Below are positions 1 to 4,867 of a stretch of 5,914 nucleotides of DNA, in pieces. The notes under the pieces are model-generated. The model saw only the letters and a list, made by a program, of their open reading frames with translations. It made no database searches and was not told where the DNA came from. Each line of letters opens with the position of its first letter. The stretch's first letter is position 1. The position numbers and the translations under genes are program-made. Source of the stretch: JAWVEV01 sp033856535 (GTDB taxonomy: Bacteria; Actinomycetota; Thermoleophilia; Miltoncostaeales; Miltoncostaeaceae); NCBI GenBank assembly GCA_033856535.1, contig JAWVEV010000186.1, positions 1 to 5,914 on the forward strand, written 5' to 3'.

Positions 1-618
1 GTCGCGGTCGCCACCGAGCTGCGCGCCACCATCGAGCGCCCCGGCATGGTCACGCCGCAGGCCGCGATCAGCGCGATCCGCTCGGCGATGGCGCCCGAGG
101 ACATCCTCATCTCGGACGTCGGGGCCCACAAGCTCTGGCTCGGCCGCCTCTTCCCGGCCTACGAGCCGAACACGGTGATCATCTCCAACGGCTTCGCCAC
201 GATGGGCATCGGCCTGCCGGGCGCGATCGCCGCGAAGCTGGCGCTGCCCGAGCGGCGGATCGTGACGGTCTCGGGCGACGGCGGCTTCCTCATGAACGTG
301 CAGGAGATGGAGACCGCGACGCGCCTCGGCGTGCCGGTCGTGGTGGTGCTCTGGGTCGACGGCAAGTACGGCGTGATCGGCTGGAAGCAGGAGCGCCGCT
401 TCGGCCGCACGTACGCGATCGAGTTCGGGAACCCGGACTTCGCCGGCCTCGCCGCCTCCTTCGGCTGGGCCCACCGGGAGACGACGGACGGCGGCGCGCT
501 GCGCGACGCGCTGGCCGGCGCGCTCGACGGCGAGGTGCCGACGCTCATCACGGTCCCGATCGACTACCGCCAGAACGTGCGCCTGGCGAACCTGGGGGAG
601 CCGTCGCTCGGCGCGTGA
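1..618 (+). CDS. alsS: Acetolactate synthase, catabolic AlsS type (C-terminal part; 5' end outside window)
   Basis: The reading frame is open from base 1 and ends at TGA 616-618, leaving 205 residues: the C-terminal thiamine-diphosphate (TPP) binding domain of a protein family usually near 550 residues. Visible signatures are ISDVGAHKLW (37-46), SNGFATMGIGLPGAIAAKL (62-80), and the TPP/Mg motif starting at GDGGFLMNVQEMETA (92-106). This is followed by WVDGKYGVIGWKQ (118-130), where VD replaces the canonical NN that closes the motif. The end VPIDYRQN resembles the VDYRDN tail of FAD-independent AlsS enzymes. These enzymes condense two pyruvates to 2-acetolactate in the cytoplasm, feeding acetoin or valine/leucine synthesis. 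The FAD/regulatory middle domain that would separate AlsS from IlvB lies outside the window, so an anabolic IlvB or another TPP enzyme remains possible. msrB follows 68 bp downstream on the same strand. Confidence 0.85.
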   Translation, partial: VAVATELRATIERPGMVTPQAAISAIRSAMAPEDILISDVGAHKLWLGRLFPAYEPNTVIISNGFATMGIGLPGAIAAKLALPERRIVTVSGDGGFLMNVQEMETATRLGVPVVVVLWVDGKYGVIGWKQERRFGRTYAIEFGNPDFAGLAASFGWAHRETTDGGALRDALAGALDGEVPTLITVPIDYRQNVRLANLGEPSLGA

Positions 619-674
619 TCGCGCGGCTGCGCGCGGCGCTGTCTGCCACAGTTGGCGGCATCGGCTGGGCGGAC

Positions 675-682
675 GGAGGTGA
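675..682 (+). promoter_or_regulatory. Shine-Dalgarno site of msrB
   Basis: GGAGGTGA lies 4-7 bases ahead of ATG 687 and is a near-perfect anti-16S match. It decides the start at 687 over the in-frame GTG at 615, which would overlap the upstream stop as GTGA but adds 24 residues not typical of MsrB. Confidence 0.8.
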
Positions 683-686
683 CGGG

Positions 687-1091
687 ATGGGCGAGACGCG
701 GACCGTGCGGACGGGCGACGGCGAGAAGGAGCTCAGCGAGCTCCAGTACCTCGTGACCCAGGAGGCCGCCACCGAGCGGCCCTTCACCGGGGTCTACTGG
801 GACCACCACGGCGACGGCGTCTACCGCTGCGTGGTGTGCGAGGCCCCCCTCTTCGACTCGGGCACCAAGTTCGACTCGGGCAGCGGCTGGCCGAGCTTCA
901 CCGAGCCGCTGGCCCAGGGCCGGGTGAAGGAGAAGGAGGACGTCAGCCACGGCATGCGCCGGGTGGAGGTCGTCTGCGCGAACTGCGATGCGCACCTCGG
1001 GCACGTCTTCCCGGACGGCCCCGGCCCGACCGGCGCGCGCTACTGCATCAACTCCGCCTCGCTCGACTTCGGGGAGCGGCACGAGGATTGA
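687..1091 (+). CDS. msrB: Peptide-methionine (R)-S-oxide reductase MsrB
   Basis: A complete 134-residue protein, close to the usual length of stand-alone MsrB. It reduces the R-epimer of methionine sulfoxide in oxidised proteins using thioredoxin-type reductants. The order of motifs is standard: TQEAATERPFTGVYWD (24-39), a first zinc CxxC (Cys48, Cys51), SGSGWPSF (64-71), a second zinc CxxC within VVCANCDAHLGHVFPDGP (Cys97, Cys100; His103 and His106), and RYCINSASLDF carrying the catalytic Cys120. Ser66 sits where many MsrBs carry the resolving cysteine (SGCGWPSF), and no other cysteine is present. The enzyme therefore looks like a 1-Cys type that must be recycled by another route. There is no signal peptide, so it should act in the cytoplasm. 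The GH3 gene overlaps its stop codon, suggesting cotranscription. Confidence 0.95.
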   Translation: MGETRTVRTGDGEKELSELQYLVTQEAATERPFTGVYWDHHGDGVYRCVVCEAPLFDSGTKFDSGSGWPSFTEPLAQGRVKEKEDVSHGMRRVEVVCANCDAHLGHVFPDGPGPTGARYCINSASLDFGERHED

Positions 1092-2202
1092 GGGTCGGGC
1101 CGGGGCGGCGATCGCCGCCCTGGCCGTCGCCGCCCTCGCGGCATGTGGCGGCGCCGCGGGCGCGCGCACGACGGCGGCCGCGCCGGCCGAGCCGGCGCCG
1201 GTCGCAGGGCTCACCGCGGCCCAGCTGGCCGGCCAGCGCGTGGCCTTCGCCTTCGACGGCACGACCCCGCCGCCGGCGCTGGTGCGCCGCATCCGCCGCG
1301 GCGAGGCCGGCGCGGTGGTGCTCTTCTCCCGGAACGTGCCGAGCCGGGCGGCGCTGCGCGGCCTGACGGCGCGCCTGCAGGCGATCCCCCGGCCCGCGGC
1401 GGTCGACGCGCCGCTGCTGGTGATGGTCGACCAGGAGGGCGGCCCGGTGCGCCGCATCCCGGGCCCGCCGGCGCGCTCCGCCCCGGAGCTCGGCGCGGCC
1501 GGGCCGAGGGCGACGCGGGCCGCCGGCCGCGCGGCCGGGAACCTGCTGGCCGGCCTGGGCGTGAACGTCGACCTCGCCCCGGTGTCCGACGTCGGCCGGC
1601 CGGGCTCGGCGCTCGTCGACGAGGGACGGACCTTCCCCGGCGGGCCGGCGGCCGTCGCCCGCTCCGCGGTGGCCTTCGCCGACGGCCTGCGCGACGCGGG
1701 CGTGGCGGCGACGGCCAAGCACTTCCCGGGGTTCGGCGCCGGCGTGGTGAACACCGACGACGCCCCGGTGACCATCGCGACGCCGCTGGCGGCGCTGCGC
1801 GCGGTCGACATGCGGCCCTTCCGGGCGATGATCGCCCACCGCGTGCCGCTGGTCATGGTGAGCACGGCCATCTACCCGGCGCTCGACCGGCGCCCGGCGG
1901 CGCTCTCGCGCCGGGTGGTGACCGGCGAGCTGCGCGGCGAGCTCGGCTTCGAGGGGGTCGTGGTCACCGACGCCCTCGACACGCCGGCCCTGGCGCCGGT
2001 GGGGGGTCACGGACAGGTGGCGATCCGCTCGGCGCGGGCCGGCGCCGACCTGCTGATCCTCGCCGGCTCCTACGCCGCCGGCGAGCGCGCGGCGGAGGGC
2101 CTGACCCGGGCGATCCGCCAAGGCGCCCTCGCGCGCGACCCGGCCGAGGCCGCCGTGGGCCGCCTCATGGCGCTGCGCGCGGACCTCGGGGAGCGCGCGT
2201 AG
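1087..2202 (+). CDS. GH3-family (NagZ-like) lipoprotein, variant active site
   Basis: Glycoside hydrolase family 3 protein resembling beta-N-acetylhexosaminidase. Counted from ATT 1087 it has 371 residues. Residues 2-20 form a compact lipoprotein signal: a short n-region with Arg4, hydrophobic AAIAALAVAA, and lipobox LAAC with Cys20. The mature protein would be anchored outside the membrane. GH3 marks are VMVDQEGGPVRRIPG (112-126), LGVNVDLAPVSDV (157-169), KHFPGFGA (211-218) and GFEGVVVTDAL (287-297), with Asp295 at the nucleophile position. In NagZ the KHFPGHG motif is followed by an Asp-Ser-His dyad loop; here it reads KHFPGFGAGVVNTDD, so Asn222-Thr223-Asp224 replace it. Hydrolase, phosphorylase or non-catalytic roles are all possible. 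The start is uncertain: no ATG, GTG or TTG lies in frame between 988 and the signal sequence. ATG 988 would put about 35 polar residues ahead of the hydrophobic core. ATT 1087 overlaps the msrB stop (ATTGA), with GGGGAG 10 bases upstream. Family confidence is high; start confidence is low. Confidence 0.82.
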   Translation: MEGRAGAAIAALAVAALAACGGAAGARTTAAAPAEPAPVAGLTAAQLAGQRVAFAFDGTTPPPALVRRIRRGEAGAVVLFSRNVPSRAALRGLTARLQAIPRPAAVDAPLLVMVDQEGGPVRRIPGPPARSAPELGAAGPRATRAAGRAAGNLLAGLGVNVDLAPVSDVGRPGSALVDEGRTFPGGPAAVARSAVAFADGLRDAGVAATAKHFPGFGAGVVNTDDAPVTIATPLAALRAVDMRPFRAMIAHRVPLVMVSTAIYPALDRRPAALSRRVVTGELRGELGFEGVVVTDALDTPALAPVGGHGQVAIRSARAGADLLILAGSYAAGERAAEGLTRAIRQGALARDPAEAAVGRLMALRADLGERA

Positions 2203-2221
2203 CGGGCGGGCCGGCTACGCG
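2196..2221. terminator. Inverted repeat spanning the convergent stop codons; candidate bidirectional terminator
   Basis: CGCGTAGC (2196-2203) pairs perfectly with GCTACGCG (2214-2221) around a 10-base loop, GGGCGGGCCG. The left arm contains the TAG stop of the GH3 gene and the right arm contains the complement (CTA) of the stop of the opposite-strand HYR gene. With only 12 bp between the two stops, this is the only terminator-like structure available to both genes. No T-tract follows on either strand, so it would be a tail-less terminator, a form known in actinobacteria, or simply a transcript-end stabiliser. Confidence 0.45.
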
Positions 2222-3315
2222 AGGTGGAAGCGCACGTCCACCAGCAGCCAGCCCCCGTGTCCGACCAGGTTCCCCTCGCCCGTCTTGACCATGCGGTAGC
2301 ACGGGCTCGAGAGGTCCGGCGGAGCGTCCCAGGGGCCGAACGTGGGGAGGAACGGAGCGGATCCGACCGGGCACTCGGACGGCGCGGGAGCGGGAGGCGC
2401 GGGAGCGGGCGGCGTCGGGGGTGTCGGGGGCGTCGGGGGTGTCGGCGTCTGGTCCTCCGGCTCCGTCGGCGTCGCCGGCACCGGGGTCACGGTCACCGTG
2501 AAGCCGCCGGTCGCGACGTTTCCGGCCGCGTCCTCGGCCCGGCAGGCGACCTCGGTGGCGCCGACCGGGAAGGTCGCGCCGGAGGCCGGTGTGCAGGAGA
2601 CCGGGACGTCGACGTCGACCTGATCGGTCGCGCTCGCGGTGAAGGTCACCGTCGCGCCCTGCGGGCCCGTGGCCGGGGCCGTCAGGTCGTCCGGAAGGTC
2701 GAGCGTCGGCGGGGCGGTGTCCGGCGGCGTCACGGCGGTGTCGTCGAGGGTCAGGGTGCCCAGCAGCCTCGCGTCGCTGTCGTAGTTGCGACCGCCGAGC
2801 TCGAATCCGACGGTGTCGCCCGGCGCGACGTCCAGCGTGGCCGTTCCCGTGTAGCCGAACCCCTGCGACGGCGGGGAGCAGCAGCCGCCCGCATGCGCCT
2901 CCACCAGCGTGGTGCTGGTGGTGCCCCCGTCGTGCGTCACGAACGCGCGCAGGAACGCATCGACGTCGTAGAAGGCGTGGAAGCCGCTGTAGACGTACCC
3001 GATCTCGATCGGCCCGGAGGCCGTGGTCGTGGCCGAGAAGCGCCAGGTGCTGGTGCTCCAGACCTCGGGGCCGTAGAGCGCGTACCGGAACTCGGGCGCC
3101 GCGGCGGAGCCGTCGGAGACCACCTCCGCGGTCCCCGGCCCGCTCCCGGTCCAGACCGCGGACAGGGCCAAGGCCGGCACGGCGGCGAGCATCATGGATG
3201 CGAGGAGCACGACGAGGGAGACCACCCGCGTCCGGAGGCGCCGGCGCGCTCGGGCGCAATCCCCCTCGGGCGCGCCTCCTGGGCGTTCGGTCCGGCCCCC
3301 GGTCGTCGCCAGCAT
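2215..3315 (-). CDS. Secreted HYR-domain protein of unknown function
   Basis: 366 residues from ATG 3315. Residues 1-30 are a long basic n-region (ARARRRLRTR), followed by the hydrophobic stretch VVSLVVLLASMMLAAVPALAL (31-51) with a plausible signal peptidase site after ALA. Residues about 52-192 form a Thr/Gly/aromatic-rich region, probably a beta-sandwich. It includes a Cys-Cys pair (145-146) and an ending GDTVGFELGGRNYDSDARLLGTLTL typical of extracellular beta domains, but I cannot name the family. Residues about 199-277 match a HYR domain: start DTAPPTLDLP, Cys241/Cys258 pair, FPVGATEVACRAEDAAGNVA, ending FTVTV. HYR is an immunoglobulin-like fold linked to adhesion. A Pro/Thr/Ala linker (281-313) leads to a 53-residue C-terminal module (ECPVGSAPF ... 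LLVDVRFHLA) with two cysteines and several Trp/Phe. There is no LPXTG motif, no lipobox and no C-terminal membrane helix, so it is probably released or held non-covalently. In-frame ATGs at 3357 and 3387 are alternative starts; 3315 is favoured by GGGAG five bases ahead. Confidence 0.8.
   Translation of the reverse strand: MLATTGGRTERPGGAPEGDCARARRRLRTRVVSLVVLLASMMLAAVPALALSAVWTGSGPGTAEVVSDGSAAAPEFRYALYGPEVWSTSTWRFSATTTASGPIEIGYVYSGFHAFYDVDAFLRAFVTHDGGTTSTTLVEAHAGGCCSPPSQGFGYTGTATLDVAPGDTVGFELGGRNYDSDARLLGTLTLDDTAVTPPDTAPPTLDLPDDLTAPATGPQGATVTFTASATDQVDVDVPVSCTPASGATFPVGATEVACRAEDAAGNVATGGFTVTVTPVPATPTEPEDQTPTPPTPPTPPTPPAPAPPAPAPSECPVGSAPFLPTFGPWDAPPDLSSPCYRMVKTGEGNLVGHGGWLLVDVRFHLA
2381..2410. 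repeat. Tandem duplication of a 15-bp unit in the HYR protein linker
   Basis: GGCGCGGGAGCGGGA (2381-2395) is followed at once by GGCGCGGGAGCGGGC (2396-2410), identical except for the last base. On the coding (minus) strand it encodes the PAPAP-PAPAP part of the linker. The unit keeps the frame, so copy-number change would lengthen or shorten the linker without breaking the protein. Confidence 0.85.
2411..2446. repeat. Four tandem 9-bp units in the HYR protein linker
   Basis: Units read GGCGTCGGG, GGTGTCGGG, GGCGTCGGG, GGTGTCGGC. They alternate C/T at the third base, so the array also reads as two 18-bp units. The minus strand encodes the repeated Pro-Thr-Pro of the linker (about residues 291-303). 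It directly abuts the 15-bp duplication, giving 66 bp of continuous in-frame repeat. Confidence 0.85.
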
Positions 3316-3320
3316 GGGGG

Positions 3321-3325
3321 CTCCC
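3321..3325 (-). promoter_or_regulatory. Shine-Dalgarno site of the HYR gene
   Basis: On the minus strand GGGAG precedes ATG 3315 by five bases (CCCCC). It supports 3315 as the start over the upstream in-frame ATGs; the one at 3357 has its best purine run (GAGGGAG) about 12 bases away. Confidence 0.5.
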
Positions 3326-3333
3326 GTCGTCTC

Positions 3334-3355
3334 GTCCCCGGATCGATCCGGGGAC
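3334..3355. promoter_or_regulatory. Perfect 22-bp palindrome, candidate operator
   Basis: The half-site GTCCCCGGATC is followed directly by its exact reverse complement GATCCGGGGAC with no spacer. It lies 18 bp ahead of the preferred HYR start (3315), which fits a repressor site or a 5' leader hairpin. If the HYR protein instead began at ATG 3357 or 3387, the palindrome would be coding. A symmetric site of this length suggests binding by a dimeric regulator; the regulator is not in the window. Confidence 0.5.
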
Positions 3356-3460
3356 ATGCGTCCCGGCTGCTCCCTCGCCGCTGGCACACCGAGACTAGAC
3401 CCATCCCCGGCACCCCGCCCGGGGTACCCGTCCTGGCCTCCGTCCGAGGTCCCGGGTAGG

Positions 3461-3490
3461 CTCGCCGCGCTCGGCGAGGGCCCCTCGCCG
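3461..3490. promoter_or_regulatory. Two overlapping, mutually exclusive hairpins upstream of livK
   Basis: CTCGCCG (3461-3467) can pair with CGGCGAG (3472-3478) across a 4-base loop. The same right arm, extended to CGGCGAGGG (3472-3480), is also perfectly complementary to CCCTCGCCG (3482-3490) with one base between. As DNA this is a near-perfect 19-bp palindrome plus an extra half-site, as for two operator copies. As RNA it is an either/or pair of stems ending 36 bases before the livK start. GC-rich sequence makes such pairing easier by chance. Confidence 0.35.
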
Positions 3491-3512
3491 TGGACACACC
3501 CGGTCGGCTTAC

Positions 3513-3522
3513 GAGGGGGAGG
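3513..3522 (+). promoter_or_regulatory. Shine-Dalgarno region of livK
   Basis: The purine run GAGGGGGAGG ends four bases before GTG 3527. Together with the lipoprotein signal that begins right there, it fixes the GTG start although the frame stays open upstream to 3194. Confidence 0.75.
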
Positions 3523-3526
3523 CGGC

Positions 3527-4834
3527 GTGGGAAGAACGCGGTTCTTGGGGTTCGTGTTTGCGGTGCTCCTGGCCGCGGCGCTCGGCGTCGCCGCCGGGTG
3601 TGGCGGTGACGACGACAGCGCCGGCGTCGAGGCGCTGCCGGCCTCGGCCTGCAGCCCCTTGTATTACGAGGGCGAGGGCGAGCCGGACGCGCTGATCGCG
3701 TCCGACCTGCCGCTGCAGGGGGCGTCGCGGCGGCAGAACGTCGAGATGGCCGAGGGCATCAAGTACCTGCTCAAGGAGCGGAAATTCATGGCCGGCGACC
3801 TTCACGTCGCCTTCCAGTCATGCGACGACAGCACCGCCCAGGCGGGCAAGTGGGACGCCGCCAAGTGCTCCTCGAACGCCCAGGCATACGCGGAGAACAA
3901 GAAGCTGCTGGGCGTGGTCGGCACCTTCAACTCGAACTGCGTCGCCCTGATCATCCCGGTCGCCAACCGCGCGCCGGGCGGTCCGCTGGCGATCGTGAGC
4001 CCGGCCAACACCTACCTCGGGCTCACGAAATCGGGACCGGGCACCAAGCCGGGAGAACCCGACAGCTACTACCCCGGCGGCGGGCGCAACTTCGCGCGCG
4101 TCGTGGCGGCCGACGACTACCAGGGCGCCGCGGACGCGCTGCTGGCCCAGCAGCTCGGGCTGAAGAACGTCTTCATCCTGACCGACAAGGAGCTCTACGG
4201 GCAGGGCATCGCGGACCTCACGGAGGCCGCGCTCCAGAAGCTCGGAATCGGCGTGGCCGGCGTCCAGGCCTGGGACGGGCGCCAGACCAGCTACGAGGCG
4301 CTCGCCAACCGGGTCGCCCAGACCGGCGCCGACGGCGTCTTCCTGGCCGGCATCATCGACAACAACGGCGGCAAGCTGATCAAGGACATGCGCGCCGTGC
4401 TCGGCGCGGACTTCCCGATCATCGTCCCGGACGGCTTCACGCCGATCCCGGCGGTCGTCGACGAGGCCGGCGCGGCCAGCGAGGGCGTCTACGTGACCGT
4501 CGCCGGTGTGCCGACCGAGGAGCTGAAGGGCCGCGGCAAGGAGTTCATCGACGGCTTCGGCGCGGCGACCGGCAACCGGCCCGGCCCGTACGCGGCCTAC
4601 GCCGCCCAGGCGGCCGACCTGCTGCTCGACGCCATCGGGGCGTCGGACGGCAGCCGGCAGTCCGTGGTCGACAACGTGTTCTCGCTCGACGTCAAGGACG
4701 GGATCCTCGGCGACTTCAGCATCAGCGACAGCGGCGACACGGACCAGAACCCGGTGACGGCCTACCGGATCGTGAACGGTGAGCAGACCACCTTCACGGT
4801 CATCACCCCGCCCGCCGAGATGGTCTCCGGGTAG
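3527..4834 (+). CDS. livK: Branched-chain amino acid-type ABC transporter substrate-binding lipoprotein
   Basis: 435 residues from GTG 3527 to TAG 4832. The N-terminus MGRTRFLGFVFAVLLAAALG followed by VAAGCGGDDD is a textbook lipoprotein signal with lipobox AAGC (Cys25), so the mature protein is tethered to the outer face of the membrane. The rest fits the family 1 periplasmic-binding fold used by Liv-type importers (Peripla_BP_6): DALIASDLPLQG (54-65), VEMAEGIKYLL (72-82), LLGVVGTFNSNC (127-138, first lobe and ligand loop), LAIVSPANTY (154-163), NVFILTDKELYGQGI (214-228, second lobe), GADGVFLAG (267-275), and PYAAYAAQAADLLLDAI (354-370). Mature cysteines 42, 99, 114 and 138 could form disulfides outside the cell. 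The ligand may be Leu/Ile/Val, but this family also takes amides, urea and aromatic compounds, so the substrate is not settled. A LivH permease starts 33 bp downstream, indicating one operon. Confidence 0.92.
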   Translation: MGRTRFLGFVFAVLLAAALGVAAGCGGDDDSAGVEALPASACSPLYYEGEGEPDALIASDLPLQGASRRQNVEMAEGIKYLLKERKFMAGDLHVAFQSCDDSTAQAGKWDAAKCSSNAQAYAENKKLLGVVGTFNSNCVALIIPVANRAPGGPLAIVSPANTYLGLTKSGPGTKPGEPDSYYPGGGRNFARVVAADDYQGAADALLAQQLGLKNVFILTDKELYGQGIADLTEAALQKLGIGVAGVQAWDGRQTSYEALANRVAQTGADGVFLAGIIDNNGGKLIKDMRAVLGADFPIIVPDGFTPIPAVVDEAGAASEGVYVTVAGVPTEELKGRGKEFIDGFGAATGNRPGPYAAYAAQAADLLLDAIGASDGSRQSVVDNVFSLDVKDGILGDFSISDSGDTDQNPVTAYRIVNGEQTTFTVITPPAEMVSG

Positions 4835-4867
4835 GGAGGGGGCGGCGGCGGCCGGGACCGCGGGCCC

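Larger units (their letters stand above)
3316..3526. promoter_or_regulatory. Divergent intergenic region (HYR gene left, livK right)
   Basis: 211 bp between two divergently transcribed genes, so both promoters should lie here. I could not find a convincing -35/-10 pair. TGGACA (3491-3496) has only poorly spaced -10-like bases after it (TTACGA, 12 bases), and TAGTCT on the minus strand (about 3392-3397) lacks a clear -35. The region carries a 22-bp palindrome next to the HYR start and overlapping hairpins nearer livK, listed separately. Confidence 0.6.

Noticed and set aside
615..686. GTG 615 as msrB start, overlapping the acetolactate synthase stop (GTGA)
   Set aside because: The overlap is appealing, but ATG 687 has a near-perfect SD and gives the usual MsrB length; kept only as an alternative.
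619..686. Terminator between the acetolactate synthase gene and msrB (GCCA...TGGC around 646-657)
   Set aside because: The stem is only four pairs and has no T-run; too weak to call.
988..1086. ATG 988 as start of the GH3 lipoprotein
   Set aside because: It would overlap msrB by 104 bp and put a Ser/Thr/Arg/Pro-rich tail of 33 residues before the signal core; this stretch reads as a shadow of msrB.
564..2121. Long minus-strand open frames opposite msrB and the GH3 gene
   Set aside because: Low-complexity Ala/Arg/Gly/Pro translations with no motifs; typical antisense shadows in very GC-rich DNA.
2381..2446. CRISPR-like array
   Set aside because: Units are 9 and 15 bp, directly abutting without spacers, and in frame within a protein linker.
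2165..3459. Alternative long open frames on both strands across the HYR gene
   Set aside because: Arg/Gly-rich with no domain, whereas the 2215-3315 minus frame has a signal peptide and a HYR domain.
3194..3526. Upstream extension of the livK frame
   Set aside because: It runs through the HYR gene start and the intergenic region, has no family similarity, and would bury the lipoprotein signal internally.
3820..4782. Plus-strand 320-residue open frame inside livK
   Set aside because: Extreme Arg/Gly/Pro composition, a frame-shifted shadow of a clear binding-protein gene.
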